A model generated the notes under the pieces. That model did not search any database. It worked only from the letters and a program-made list of their open reading frames with translations, and had not been told where the DNA came from. From Gemmata massiliana (GTDB lineage: Bacteria > Planctomycetota > Planctomycetia > Gemmatales > Gemmataceae): a DNA stretch of 64,000 bases. Shown one piece after another: positions 8,343-17,931 of the stretch (position 1 is the first letter of the stretch; every line of letters begins with the position of its first letter). Location: assembly GCF_901538265.1 (NCBI RefSeq), contig NZ_LR593886.1:1-64000 (forward strand), given 5' to 3'. A program made the position numbers and the translations under genes.

Positions 8343-9254
8343 TCATCGATTCCCGACTCTCCGAGCGACCCGCAACTTGGCGCTTCGTGCGCGGGGGTTG
8401 CGGGCCGTTTCTTCGTCACCGGCTTCGACCGGTTTCTTTGTCACTTGTTGCCAAACGGTCGGTTCGCGGAACGCCTGCTTCACGCGCCGGTCTTCGAGCG
8501 AGTGGAAGCTGATAATTCCCGCCGCACCACCGACTTTCACCACACGCGGCAACATGGCGAGCAAGCGGTCGAGCGCACCGAGTTCGTCGTTCACCGCGAT
8601 CCGCAAAGCCTGGAACACGCGCGTGGCTGGGTCGATGCTCCCCGATCGCGGCACGCAGCTCCGCACGACGTTCGCAAAGTCCGCGGTGGTGGTGAAGGGT
8701 TGGTGCGCTCGGCGCTCAACGATGCGCTTCGCGACCCTTCGACTGTGGCGCTCTTCACCGAACTCCCAGAACGTGTCCGCGAGTCCCGCCTCGCTCATCG
8801 TGTTCACCATGTCGGCCGCCGTCGCACCCGCGGTCGGGTCCAGCCGCATGTCGAGCGGCCCGTCCTCGCGGAAACTCAGTCCGCGTGCTTTTTCGCCCAA
8901 CTGGTCCGAGCTAAAACCCAGGTCTGCAAGCACACCATCGACGCGGTCAAGACCTCGTGCGGTCAGCACTTCGCCGAGTTGGTCGAAGTTCGCGTGGACC
9001 AGTTCGACCGGTAACCCCGCCAGGCGCGAACGGGCCAGTTCGAGCATGGTCGGGTCTTGGTCCAGCCCAATAACACGTCCGGTCGGGCCGATACGTTCGG
9101 CCAGCAGGCGCGTGTGCCCACCCCCACCGACGGTGCAGTCGATCCACGTTTGGCCCGCTTGTGGATCGAGCAGGGTGAGCGTTTCGGCCGGTAACACGCT
9201 GACGTGAACCGGGGCGCGGTCGGTGGACATAGGCGCCTTTGGGAATTGGGTCAA
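8343..9254 (-). CDS. rsmH: 16S rRNA (cytosine(1402)-N4)-methyltransferase RsmH
   Basis: RsmH (MraW) methylates N4 of C1402 in 16S rRNA using S-adenosylmethionine. Diagnostic motifs are HVSVLPAETLTLL, the SAM-binding DCTVGGGGHTRLLAERI, IGLDQDPTMLELAR, DGVLADLGFSSDQL, and ISFHSLEDRRVKQAFRE near the C terminus. At 303 residues the length is typical. An internal Met at residue 9 (9230) is an equally plausible start, as MSTDRAPVHVSVLPAE fits family N termini better. The LysM-like protein lies downstream on the same strand, recalling the division and cell-wall gene cluster. Confidence 0.94.
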   Translation of the reverse strand: MTQFPKAPMSTDRAPVHVSVLPAETLTLLDPQAGQTWIDCTVGGGGHTRLLAERIGPTGRVIGLDQDPTMLELARSRLAGLPVELVHANFDQLGEVLTARGLDRVDGVLADLGFSSDQLGEKARGLSFREDGPLDMRLDPTAGATAADMVNTMSEAGLADTFWEFGEERHSRRVAKRIVERRAHQPFTTTADFANVVRSCVPRSGSIDPATRVFQALRIAVNDELGALDRLLAMLPRVVKVGGAAGIISFHSLEDRRVKQAFREPTVWQQVTKKPVEAGDEETARNPRARSAKLRVARRVGNR

Positions 9255-9343
9255 GGTGAAGAAAACGAGCCGTTACAGACGCCCGATCCGGGGCGAAGGC
9301 CGGAATAGTGACGGCTCGAGCGTCGTTCGCTGGTCGGTTCTTA

Positions 9344-10786
9344 TCACCAGCGGCTCAAGGAGGCTTGTACCCGGCCAAGCAACTCGGACCGTTTCAGGAT
9401 CGCGTCGTGTGTCGCCAGTTTGTACAGGTCGCCGAGCGTCGGGTAGTTGAAGCACGTGGCCAGGAACAGATTCGCCCCACCTCCGGTCATCATTACGGTA
9501 AGCCCGATGTGAACCAGTTCCGTGGCCTGTTCGCCGATCACGTGAACGCCGATCAGCTTCATCTCGTCGCGCTCGAAGATGAGTTTCAAGAACCCCGTTT
9601 TGTCGCCGATGATCTTGCCGCGGGGGTTCTGATCGTAGTCGGCGCGCCCCACCACGATGGGGATGTTCTTTTCGCGCGCTTGCTGTTCGGTAAGCCCGAC
9701 GGAACTCACTTCGGGAATCGTGTAAATGCCCGCGGGGAGGTACTGGGCAAGCGCCTGCTTTGCGTTCGACCCGAATGCGTGACACGCGGCAACGCGGCCT
9801 TGTTCGGAACTCGTGCTCGCCAGCGCCGGGAACCCGATCACGTCGCCGACCGCGTAGATGTGCTGCACGGTGGTGCGGAAGTGCTCGTCTACGGGGATGA
9901 GGCCGCGCGGGGTGAGTCCGAAGCCCGCGGCTTCGGGAGCCAAGCGGTCCGCGTAGCTCGTGCGGCCGGCGCACACGAGCACGTGACCCACCGCGAGTTC
10001 TTTCCCGGATTTCAAACGTAGTTCGATCTCGCCGGACCGCGGCGCCTTGCACGATTCGACCTGTTCCTTCCAGTGGAACACGATCCCCTGGCGCTCCATC
10101 GTCTGGGCAAGGGTGTGCGACAGGTCCGGATCGAGGAACGGTAGCAGCACGTCGCGCCCGTCAATCAGGTGAACGCGGACCCCCAGTGCCGAGAACATGC
10201 AGGCGTACTCGCTACCGATAACGCCGCCGCCGATGACCGCGAGCGAGCGCGGAATGGTCGTGATGTAAAGCAGTTCGTCCGAGTCGTGGATGCGGGGGTG
10301 CTCGAACGGGAACACGGCCGGGCGCATCGGGCACGAACCGATGGCGATGATGATCTTGTCCGCGCGCAAATCCTCTGTTCCACCGATCGGGCTCGGGCGC
10401 GTGACGCGGACCGTGTGCTGGTCAACGAACTTCCCGGTTCCCCGGTAAACGGTGACACCGTACCGGTCGAGGAGCGTGCGCATCTGGTGCGCTTCCGACG
10501 CGGTCACGACGCGCTCGTGGCGCACGAGGTCTTCGATTTTAGCCTCGCGCCGGACCGACACGTCCACGCCGATCAACGCGCGGGCCTTGACCCCGGCAAT
10601 GGCGAGGGCCGTTTCGCGGAGTGTCTTACTTGGGATGGTGCCGGTGTTGACGGCCGCGCCGCCGACGACCGTGTTTCGTTCAACGATGGCCACGCGCTTG
10701 CCGAGCAGGGCGGCGGTGTCGGCGGCTGCGACCCCGCCCGGGCCGGCGCCGATCACGATGAGGTCGTATTCGATCGCGGGGGGCAT
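9344..10786 (-). CDS. sthA: Soluble pyridine nucleotide transhydrogenase (SthA-type flavoprotein)
   Basis: This FAD-dependent enzyme of the disulfide-reductase fold transfers hydride between NADPH and NAD+ in the cytoplasm. It has an N-terminal FAD site VIGAGPGGVAAADTAALLGK, the segment VVGGAAVNTGTIPSKTLRE, a central NAD site GGGVIGSEYACMFSALGV, the second FAD motif IYAVGDVIGF and a dimerisation domain ending ATCFNYPTLGDLYKLA. The GTIPSK segment lacks the CxxxxC redox pair of lipoamide dehydrogenase and glutathione reductase, which is characteristic of SthA. Length is 480 residues. A GGAG lies about 10 bases before the ATG. Confidence 0.9.
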   Translation of the reverse strand: MPPAIEYDLIVIGAGPGGVAAADTAALLGKRVAIVERNTVVGGAAVNTGTIPSKTLRETALAIAGVKARALIGVDVSVRREAKIEDLVRHERVVTASEAHQMRTLLDRYGVTVYRGTGKFVDQHTVRVTRPSPIGGTEDLRADKIIIAIGSCPMRPAVFPFEHPRIHDSDELLYITTIPRSLAVIGGGVIGSEYACMFSALGVRVHLIDGRDVLLPFLDPDLSHTLAQTMERQGIVFHWKEQVESCKAPRSGEIELRLKSGKELAVGHVLVCAGRTSYADRLAPEAAGFGLTPRGLIPVDEHFRTTVQHIYAVGDVIGFPALASTSSEQGRVAACHAFGSNAKQALAQYLPAGIYTIPEVSSVGLTEQQAREKNIPIVVGRADYDQNPRGKIIGDKTGFLKLIFERDEMKLIGVHVIGEQATELVHIGLTVMMTGGGANLFLATCFNYPTLGDLYKLATHDAILKRSELLGRVQASLSRW

Positions 10787-11201
10787 AGCGAGAAACTCCG
10801 GGTGAATGTGCCGCCGACATGATACCCGCCGTTGGCGGAGCGGTCATGTGATCGCAGCGGCCGCGCCAAGATCCGGAGCCGGTTCGCGCCGCATGATCGG
10901 TCGAGTAACAATTGCTAACCTTTTGGCCCGAGCTGTGGCGCGTCCGGCGAACTACTGGTCAAGACACGAACTAACTGCTGATATTTCAAGACCTTCGGGA
11001 CGAATACGCACCTGTGTTATCTCTCGCGCAGTGCTAACGACTGCTAACAATTGGAGTGAACAAGAGCCCTCGTCTGATCAGTATGGTCCTCGTTGCTCGG
11101 GATGAGGGGAATACATTCGGCCCCCAGTTCGGCTCGCACGCCAGATTGTATACTAGTGGACAAAATTTTACAAGTGCTCCGGCCCGCGAATACGCTCGGA
11201 G
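10787..11201. promoter_or_regulatory. Intergenic region upstream of sthA with direct-repeat hexamers
   Basis: No credible gene is seen in these 415 bases, which lie upstream of sthA and downstream of the kinase gene. They contain AGTAAC-N4-GCTAAC (10904-10919) and GCTAAC-N4-GCTAAC (11033-11048), each with a 10-base period. The same arrangement occurs at 20113-20128. These could be operators for a dimeric regulator. Confidence 0.4.
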
Positions 11202-14200
11202 TTACTTGGGCTTCTGCGGTGTGCCTGCGGGCCGGGTGTCGTCCCAGAGCTTTTCCCACTCCGCACACTCATCGAGTGGCAGTTTGGCCAACTCGCGCGT
11301 GTCGCGTACCGGGGCCAAATCGGAGAGGCTGTTCAGGTAACTGCCCAACGGGAAGTCCTTGTCTTTCGCCTTGCGAGTTACAACTTCGCGTAACCACGTG
11401 AGAGCTTGTCGGCGCAGCCGGGTGCGCTCTGCCGGAGAAAGTTGGCCGGCATCGGTTCCGTTTCCGGCCGCGGCTTGAACGGCCCATCCCGCGAACTCGC
11501 ACACTTTGCTCCAGTGCGTGTAAAGCCCGGGATGATCCGCCATCGCTTCGGTCGCGAATCGAGTCGCAAGCGCGTACTTCCGGTCGAATTTCGCACAAAA
11601 CCCGGCCAGGTTGATGAGGTCGGGCGTGGTCGGTTGAATTCTGCCATTCAGAACTTGGGGCAGTTTCTTTTCCCACGACTCCATTGGTTCGAGCGTGTCG
11701 ATTTGCATTTCGACAAAAACGCGCCGGGCGTAATCGGGCGGCATGAGGCCCTTGGCCTTGCGGTAGTCCGCGAGCGCTCCACGGCCGTTGTCCTTCTTGA
11801 GCCGTGCCTCGGCACGCAGGTCGTACCCGCCCGGGTGGTCGGGGCACGCGACGATTAGGGCGTCGATGAACCGCGCGATTTCGGACTCGGACGGACCCGT
11901 GCCGGTTGTTCGAGATCGGGGGCGGTGGTTGGATATGAAGGCGGAGTGGATCAGGAAGAACCCCGTGTCCGGATCGAGTCGAGCGGCTCGCTCAAGGGCT
12001 CGGAAGGCCTCGGCGAAGTTTTCGTTATCCACCGCACGCATGCCGAGCAAGAAGTAGGGCCACGGCGAGGTCGGGTCGAGTTCGGCTGCGCTCTGGACCA
12101 GTCGGAGGCCGATGGGGTCGTTGTCGTGTCGTTCCAACAAACTGCCCCCGAGTCCGACCAGCGCGATCGCACTTTTGGGCCGCGCGGCAACAGCGGCGCT
12201 CAAATATCTCAGGGCGTCGGTCTTTTGGGTTTTGGAGTCCGATTCGAGCGATGCCAGTCGGAAATTGACCCAAAACTCACCCGGAAACCGGTGATAAGTC
12301 GCGCGGAGCAGATCGGCCAGTATTTTTCGGTTCTCAAATCGGAGGTCGGCTAATCCGTCCGCTAGGGATGACAGCTCATGGGACGACATGCGCCCAATTT
12401 CCGGCCTCGTGAGGAGCTGCTTGAGAGTTGCTGTGTCGTGCCGGTGAACAGCTCCCCACCACTCGCGAACGAACGGATCTTCGGTGACCGCGTCCAAGAT
12501 GGTGTTGAGCCGGTCGTGCAGGGATTGGTACCGCAGCACGGCGATCACGCCCATTTGCCCACCAACTGCAGCCACGCCCCGCGCCATTTCGGGTTGAGTG
12601 AGTTCAGGGGCTATTTCGTAGGGCGAAAGCGCGTGGGACCAGTTGCGGACGGCGGCCGTCAACCGGGCGCGAAACGGGTGTTCTTTCAACCACTCCGCGG
12701 CTTGGGATGTTGGCACATCGGCCAAGTCGATCCCGTGTGTTCGGAACGCGGCCGCGTAGCGCTCGGACGGCTTGCGGTTGATCGGGATCGGGATCAAAAA
12801 TCGAATGTCGTTTTCCTCTCCGATGCGATCGAGTTCGGCGATCAACGCGCGGTTCCGGTCGTCACGGTCGAGATCAGTCCGCGCGGTCCCCACGCGGGCA
12901 CGCAATTCGTCACTTGGTTCCCCCGAACTCAGTACCACTTCCGCGCGTTTGAGTGCGGAACGCGCGGCCCCGAGCGTGAAGGCCCAGCGGTCCGGGTCAT
13001 CGATTTGTTTCACACCCTGCGCACGCAGCACCTGGGCTTCGTTAAGCGCTGCGCTGACGTCGCGCTCAGTCATCAGTTGGCGCATTCTCACAGTGGCGGC
13101 GCGGTCTTTTTGATCCGCTTCCGCGTGCCGTTGTTGCGCTTCTTGGTCCAGTCGGTGTTGCGTTTGCTCGTTATCGATGTACCGGACCGTGTACCCGACG
13201 ACCGCGAGGAGCACCAGCATCGAGAGCGCGAGCGCCCGCTGAACGCGCCGGCGCTTGCGCTCTTCGGTCATTTTGATTGCAGTGGTCGCGCACTCCAGTT
13301 CGGCCTGTCGCGCGCGACGCTCGGCGTCCGCACGGAGGACCGCGACCGCGCTCGCCACTTCCGCGGCGTCCGCGGGGCGGTCCATTACTTCCGGGCTGAG
13401 GCACCGTTTCGCGAGGGCGATCAGCTCCGGTTCGGCTTCGCAGGAATCGAGTCGCGCGAAGGCTTCTTCGAGTTTCCCGCGAGCCGCGATTTGCCGCGCG
13501 GATTCGGCAGTTTCCGCAAGGAACGGTGGTTGATCCGTCAAAATCACGCAGAGAATCGCCCCGAGTCCGAACACGTCCGAGCGCTTGCCGATTTGGTCGA
13601 TCGCCCCGATCGCTTGTTCGGGCGGCATGAACGCGGGTGTGCCCAGAATCGCGCCGGCTTGTGTGAGATCGGAGTGTGGGGTTCGGAACGGGGAGGGGGA
13701 GTAATCTGCGGTGCCGTCGGCTTCTTTGTCGTCGTTACTGAAAGCGTCCGGGCGCCGATCACTGGATCGGGCGATTCCCCAATCCATGACCTGCACTTCG
13801 CCGAACGCCCCGACCATGATGTTCGACGGCTTCAGGTCGCGGTGAATCACGTTCTGTTGGTGCGCGTACCCGACGGCCTGAGCGACTTGCTCGAAGATCG
13901 CCAAAAAGCGGCCACTCTGGAGGACCGCTTCCAGTCGGTCGAGGCGCTCGTGCATGATTTGCTCGAACGCGGTCAGCGGCTGATCACTCTTGGCTTTGGG
14001 CTTGGCCCGTTCCTGGAGCATTTCCTCCAATGTTTGGCCGTCGATAAGCTTCATCGCCAGGAACGGGCGCCCGTCTGCGAGGGCGCCCACGCGATAGACG
14101 GCCGGAATGCTGGGGTGCTGGAGGCGCCCGGTGATGTGGGCTTCGTCCACGAACCGGCGCGCGGTCGCGGAATCGGGTGCGTATTGCGGCAGGAGAATTT

Positions 14201-14405
14201 TGATCGCGACTTCGCGCATCAGTTCGAGGTCGCGTGCGCGATAGACCGCGCCCATCCCTCCGCTTCCGATGAGCGCGTGTAGCTCGTAGCCGGGGGGCGA
14301 TTCGGGCGGGGTGTTATTGATAGCAGCGACATCCCCGGGCGCGATTGTCGCGGTGGGGTAGTTCGGGTCCGGGTCGGGGGGATGCGTCAGCGTTGGCTCG
14401 GACAT
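11202..14405 (-). CDS. Membrane Ser/Thr protein kinase with C-terminal TPR-like region
   Basis: The kinase domain spans about residues 40-350 of 1067. It has the glycine loop IGSGGMGAVYRARD (46-59), the ATP lysine in VAIKIL (about 69), the catalytic loop HRDLKPSN (188-195), DWG in place of DFG (208-210) and GTPAFMPPEQA in the activation segment. An insertion of about 40 residues lies in the middle of the domain (about 126-165). A transmembrane helix follows at about 390-408, then a long helical region with TPR-like repeats. Planctomycetes carry many such kinases. ATG 14405 is chosen; a reading frame open 100 codons further would overlap the nadA leader. It is divergent from nadA. Confidence 0.86.
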   Translation of the reverse strand: MSEPTLTHPPDPDPNYPTATIAPGDVAAINNTPPESPPGYELHALIGSGGMGAVYRARDLELMREVAIKILLPQYAPDSATARRFVDEAHITGRLQHPSIPAVYRVGALADGRPFLAMKLIDGQTLEEMLQERAKPKAKSDQPLTAFEQIMHERLDRLEAVLQSGRFLAIFEQVAQAVGYAHQQNVIHRDLKPSNIMVGAFGEVQVMDWGIARSSDRRPDAFSNDDKEADGTADYSPSPFRTPHSDLTQAGAILGTPAFMPPEQAIGAIDQIGKRSDVFGLGAILCVILTDQPPFLAETAESARQIAARGKLEEAFARLDSCEAEPELIALAKRCLSPEVMDRPADAAEVASAVAVLRADAERRARQAELECATTAIKMTEERKRRRVQRALALSMLVLLAVVGYTVRYIDNEQTQHRLDQEAQQRHAEADQKDRAATVRMRQLMTERDVSAALNEAQVLRAQGVKQIDDPDRWAFTLGAARSALKRAEVVLSSGEPSDELRARVGTARTDLDRDDRNRALIAELDRIGEENDIRFLIPIPINRKPSERYAAAFRTHGIDLADVPTSQAAEWLKEHPFRARLTAAVRNWSHALSPYEIAPELTQPEMARGVAAVGGQMGVIAVLRYQSLHDRLNTILDAVTEDPFVREWWGAVHRHDTATLKQLLTRPEIGRMSSHELSSLADGLADLRFENRKILADLLRATYHRFPGEFWVNFRLASLESDSKTQKTDALRYLSAAVAARPKSAIALVGLGGSLLERHDNDPIGLRLVQSAAELDPTSPWPYFLLGMRAVDNENFAEAFRALERAARLDPDTGFFLIHSAFISNHRPRSRTTGTGPSESEIARFIDALIVACPDHPGGYDLRAEARLKKDNGRGALADYRKAKGLMPPDYARRVFVEMQIDTLEPMESWEKKLPQVLNGRIQPTTPDLINLAGFCAKFDRKYALATRFATEAMADHPGLYTHWSKVCEFAGWAVQAAAGNGTDAGQLSPAERTRLRRQALTWLREVVTRKAKDKDFPLGSYLNSLSDLAPVRDTRELAKLPLDECAEWEKLWDDTRPAGTPQKPK

Positions 14406-14576
14406 GGCTCGTTGCGGGGCGAAGTTGGTATCAGAATAACCCGTGCGCGCGCCTCCTGCCAACGGACGGAGCAGTAATTTCCCGTCGTTTCTGTGTCGGT
14501 CGTGCGTATCATGGGGGTATACCAAACTGAGTCCAGTGGGTTGGCCCTCCGCCACAGTAAAAACAAGGAGCCTCAG

Positions 14577-15605
14577 ATGCCAGTTATTGAATCTCGCGAA
14601 CAGTCCCCTGCAAAGTCGGGTTTCACGACCGATTCCATTCTCGACGACGTTTCCGCCGAAATCCTCGACCTCAAAAAGAAGCTCGGCGCCACGATCCTGG
14701 CCCACTACTACCAGGAAGGCGAAATTCAGGCGCTTGCCGACGTGACGGGCGACAGCCTGAAGCTCGCTCGCGAGGCCACGAAAGTGGATTCGCCGGTGAT
14801 CGTGTTTTGCGGCGTGCTGTTCATGGCTGAAACCGCCAAGATGCTGAACCCGTCAAAGAAGGTACTGCTGCCCGATCTCCGGGCCGGGTGCAGCCTTGTG
14901 GATGCGTGCCCAGCGGACAAACTGGAACGCTACCAGGAGCGGCTCCGCGAGAACGGCCGTAAGTTCCAGACCGTGTGTTACATCAACTCGTCCGCGAAGG
15001 TGAAGGCGCTTTCGGACTGGGTTGTGACGAGTGGGAACGCGGAAGACGTGGTGCGGAACAAGGTGCCGCAGGGCTACGAGATTTTGTTCGTGCCCGACAA
15101 GCACCTCGGGCGCTATATGGCGGAAATCACCGGCCGGGACATGATCCTCTGGGACGGGTCGTGCATGGTCCACGAGATCTTCAGCATTCACGACCTGCTG
15201 AAGCAGAAGCGCGAGCACCCGAAGGCGATCACGATCGCGCACCCCGAGTGCCCGAAGAACATCCTCGACCTCGCGGACTTCGCCGGCGGCACGGAAGCGA
15301 TGATTAAGCACGTGGCGACGTTCAAGGAACACACAGAGTTCTTGGTCGCGACCGAAGCGAACATGATGTGGGAACTGCAACGGCGGTACCCGCAGCACAC
15401 GTACCTCGGTGTGCCGGGAATCACGTGCTCGTGCAACAAGTGTCCACACATGGCGCTGAACACGCTGGAGAAGGTCCGCGACTGCATGAAGACCGGTCAG
15501 CCGGAGATCACGTGGCAGCCGGAGTTCGACAAGGCGAAGGAAGTGCTGGCGCGCAGCCTCCTGAACCCGCCCGCGACGGCACCCGTTCAACCCGCCGGGG
15601 ACTGA
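14577..15605 (+). CDS. nadA: Quinolinate synthase NadA
   Basis: NadA condenses iminoaspartate with dihydroxyacetone phosphate to quinolinate in de novo NAD synthesis, using a [4Fe-4S] cluster. Visible motifs are [89 protein letters not shown], and the C-terminal [19 protein letters not shown]. Cluster cysteines lie in these segments. The start at 14577 gives 342 residues and follows a good ribosome site AAGGAG (14565-14570) by 6 bases. Upstream in-frame codons (from 14493) are disfavoured. Confidence 0.95.
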   Translation: MPVIESREQSPAKSGFTTDSILDDVSAEILDLKKKLGATILAHYYQEGEIQALADVTGDSLKLAREATKVDSPVIVFCGVLFMAETAKMLNPSKKVLLPDLRAGCSLVDACPADKLERYQERLRENGRKFQTVCYINSSAKVKALSDWVVTSGNAEDVVRNKVPQGYEILFVPDKHLGRYMAEITGRDMILWDGSCMVHEIFSIHDLLKQKREHPKAITIAHPECPKNILDLADFAGGTEAMIKHVATFKEHTEFLVATEANMMWELQRRYPQHTYLGVPGITCSCNKCPHMALNTLEKVRDCMKTGQPEITWQPEFDKAKEVLARSLLNPPATAPVQPAGD

Positions 15606-15620
15606 AAGAAGGGGCGAATC

Positions 15621-15815
15621 GTGGCCACGGAACCACCGACGGTAACGAATGGCGCGCGAAGCACGCCACTTTCGTCGCCTGATGTACCGCCTCAAAGTAC
15701 GCTTTCTGAATTGCACGAAACGCTTGAGGAGCAGGAAGCGTTTCGTGCGAGTATTCTCGCTTACCGAGACGAAGTTGACCGCGCTACCGGTTTCGGAAAG
15801 TACGCTAAAGAATGA
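15621..15815 (+). CDS. Small hypothetical protein downstream of nadA
   Basis: A GTG-started frame of 64 codons begins 15 bases after the nadA stop and is preceded by AAGGGG. The product is polar, Pro/Ser/Thr-rich in its first half. Its acidic helical second half is LHETLEEQEAFRASILAYRD. No family was recognised. The tight spacing suggests co-transcription with nadA, but the frame is short enough to occur by chance. Bases 15816-15991 after it contain nothing identified. Confidence 0.45.
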   Translation: MATEPPTVTNGARSTPLSSPDVPPQSTLSELHETLEEQEAFRASILAYRDEVDRATGFGKYAKE

Positions 15816-15991
15816 CGTACCGATGCGCTCGGCCTGTGAAGTTTGAGAACTGGGCCGATTAGCTTCATCACTTCGCCAACCTATTCACCCCATTGCGATC
15901 CGTACCCGTCTTCCAGCGCCACTTGGTGTGGTCGCGTGTTCATGATTGGGGTATCGTAACCGAGTCCCGTTTGTGGGGAAGGAACCAACTC

Positions 15992-16657
15992 ATGCCGCCA
16001 ATCGTGCCGAACCGGTTTCTCGTTCGGGTGAGCCACCCGTGCCCGCTCGTGAAGGACGCGCCGCGCGATACAGATGATGACGACCACCTCGTGGAGCTGC
16101 CCGAAAGTGCGCGGATCGATAACTTCGCGGCGCTCGACGAAAAGGAGAACTTCGCGGACGTGCGCCTCGGGTGGAACGACTTCGGCTTGGCGGTTCAGGT
16201 GGAAGTGAAGGGCAAGTCGCAACCCGCGGTGGGTGATTCCGACAAACCGAGCGCGTCTGATGGGTTGCGGCTGTGGATCGATACTCGCGACGCCCGCGCC
16301 AGTCACCGTGGGAGCCGGTACTGTCACCAGTTCTCGTTTTTTCCGGTTGGCGGCGGAGCGGACAAGGACGAGCCGTTTATCACACAGTCGAAGATCAATC
16401 GCGCACTACAAGACGCACCGATGGCGAGCCTCGCGGATGTGCCGTTTCGCTCGCATCGCGTGCGCGGCGGGTACCGGCTCGAAGCATTCTTGCCGGCGGC
16501 CGTACTCAACGGCTTCGACCCGCAGGAACACCCGCGACTCGGTGTCTATTACTGCATTCGCGATCAGGAAGTCGGTGACCAGTTCCTCAGTGTCGGGTGG
16601 GATTTTCCGTTCGGCGAAGATCCGTCGCTGTGGGCGGTACTTGAGTTGGTGAAGTGA
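15992..16657 (+). CDS. DOMON/CBM9-like domain protein
   Basis: The 221-residue product appears to be a single beta-sandwich of the DOMON/carbohydrate-binding-9-like type. It has the pattern of acidic strand, FADVRLGWNDFGLAVQVEV, GLRLWIDTRDARASHR, a central RYCHQFSFFPVGGG, then GGYRLEAFLPAAVLNGFDP and a C-terminal strand ending in DPSLWAVLELVK. Such domains bind sugars or haem in other proteins. No signal peptide is visible from this start. GGGGAAGGAA ends 9 bases before ATG 15992, which is preferred over an in-frame upstream codon at 15893. Ligand is unknown. Confidence 0.65.
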   Translation: MPPIVPNRFLVRVSHPCPLVKDAPRDTDDDDHLVELPESARIDNFAALDEKENFADVRLGWNDFGLAVQVEVKGKSQPAVGDSDKPSASDGLRLWIDTRDARASHRGSRYCHQFSFFPVGGGADKDEPFITQSKINRALQDAPMASLADVPFRSHRVRGGYRLEAFLPAAVLNGFDPQEHPRLGVYYCIRDQEVGDQFLSVGWDFPFGEDPSLWAVLELVK

Positions 16658-16685
16658 ACGGCCACTTGGTTGGCCGTTCGCCGAG

Positions 16686-17072
16686 TCAGTCCAAATCGAT
16701 TCCCAATTCCTTCGGCGCCGGGACCACAACCGGTGCATCGGGCAAGCGGATGCCGAGTTCCTCCGGCGCGGGCACAACGACCGAGCGCGGGGGGTCGGTT
16801 CGGGGTGCTTCCACTGGTTTTGGTTGCGGTCGGACCGCGACCGGCCGAGTGGGTTGGCGCGGGGGGTGTGGTGCGAAGTACGGTTGGGGCGGCGGAGCGC
16901 TGAATCCGTAACCGCCGTATGGCTCGAACGTGATCGGTGAACCACCGATGGGGCCGCAGCCCGTGGGTGTTCACCCGGCTCCGGAGCGGCCGGGAACGAG
17001 CGTGAACCATAGGGCCACGCCCGTTACCGCCGCGACCGCGGGCACTCCGGCCCAGAGCGCTGCCTTGCGCAT
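16686..17072 (-). pseudogene. Small proline-rich exported protein interrupted by an in-frame TGA
   Basis: Reading on the minus strand from ATG 17072, the first 33 codons encode MRKAALWAGVPAVAAVTGVA, a clear signal peptide or membrane anchor, before a TGA at 16973-16971. The same frame continues for about 94 more codons with non-random sequence. It includes FEPYGGYGFSAPPPQPYFA, RPVAVRPQPKPVEAPRT and two related motifs, VVVPAPEELGIRLPDA and VVVPAPKELGIDLD, before the TGA at 16688-16686. No alternative start follows the internal stop. The coherent frame on both sides suggests a nonsense mutation, a base-call error or readthrough. Function is unknown. Confidence 0.5.
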
Positions 17073-17172
17073 GAAACAGCTTCCTTGCTCGAAACCGAAA
17101 TCCTTTCGGCTTCGTGGGCGGGTTCATAGCTTCTCTTCGGAACCGGTAAACCCCAGTTTTCGGAGAGTTCCC

Positions 17173-17931
17173 ATGTTCTCGCTGTTGCTCTTGACAGCCT
17201 TCTTCGTGGAAGGCGGGTCGAAGCTCGCTCTGGAACCGGGTTGGCAGGTGGTCGGCGAGGGGCTGAAGTCCGAGCACGCGACACAAGCCTCGGCCGCGAC
17301 GGAGAAACACCTGTTCGCGGTGTCGAATACGACGGTCGCGGTGTACGACCGTGCGACCGGGAAGCTCCTCGCGACGAGCAAGGAGAAAGCGGAACACCTC
17401 AACAGCGCGTTTGTGTGGAAGGAGAAGGTCTACTGCGCGCACTCGAACTACCCGAAGAAGCCGGAGACGAGCGAGATCCGCGTGTACGATCCGGAAATGA
17501 ACAAGCTCACCGTGTTTCACGACTTCAAAGACCCGCCCGGCAGCCTCGTGTGGAACGTCCACGACGGCAAGAACTGGTGGTGCTGTTTCGCGCACTATCA
17601 GGAGGACAACGCGAAGACGATGCTCATCAAGATGACCGACGAGTTCAAAGAGATACAGCGCTGGACGTTCCCCAAAAAGGTCGTTAACGACTGGGACAAG
17701 ATGAGCGCGTCCGGCGGCATCTGGGATGGTGACTCGCTCCTTGTGAGTCACCACCACTACAAGGTGCTGTACCGGTTGAAGGTGCCGAAGGACGGGAAAG
17801 AATTGGAGTTCGTGGAAGCGCTCCAGTGCCCGTTTCCGGGACAGGGAATCGCCGCCGATCCGAAGACCGGCGGACTTGTTGGCATCGACCGCGGCACACG
17901 GAAGATCGTGTTCGCAGAAAAGGTGAAGTAG
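17173..17931 (+). CDS. Secreted beta-propeller-like protein
   Basis: The start MFSLLLLTAFFVEGGSK has a short hydrophobic signal-like segment and GGAGAG a few bases upstream (17162-17167). The 252-residue body has repeated four-strand blades typical of PQQ/WD-like or quinoprotein folds: FAVSNTTVAVYDRATGKLL, SEIRVYDPEMNKLTVFHDF, GGIWDGDSLLVSHHHYKVLY and GGLVGIDRGTRKIVFAEK. No catalytic residues could be assigned. Family and substrate are unknown. Confidence 0.62.
   Translation: MFSLLLLTAFFVEGGSKLALEPGWQVVGEGLKSEHATQASAATEKHLFAVSNTTVAVYDRATGKLLATSKEKAEHLNSAFVWKEKVYCAHSNYPKKPETSEIRVYDPEMNKLTVFHDFKDPPGSLVWNVHDGKNWWCCFAHYQEDNAKTMLIKMTDEFKEIQRWTFPKKVVNDWDKMSASGGIWDGDSLLVSHHHYKVLYRLKVPKDGKELEFVEALQCPFPGQGIAADPKTGGLVGIDRGTRKIVFAEKVK

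Noticed and set aside
12378..14282. Long open frame of 634 codons on the plus strand opposite the kinase gene
   Set aside because: It is antisense to a well-supported kinase, has Arg/Gly-rich composition without recognisable domains, and arises from high GC at third codon positions.
15621..15815. Considered as a C-terminal extension of nadA by frameshift
   Set aside because: The nadA product already has its full C-terminal cysteine motif and normal length; the small frame has its own ribosome site.
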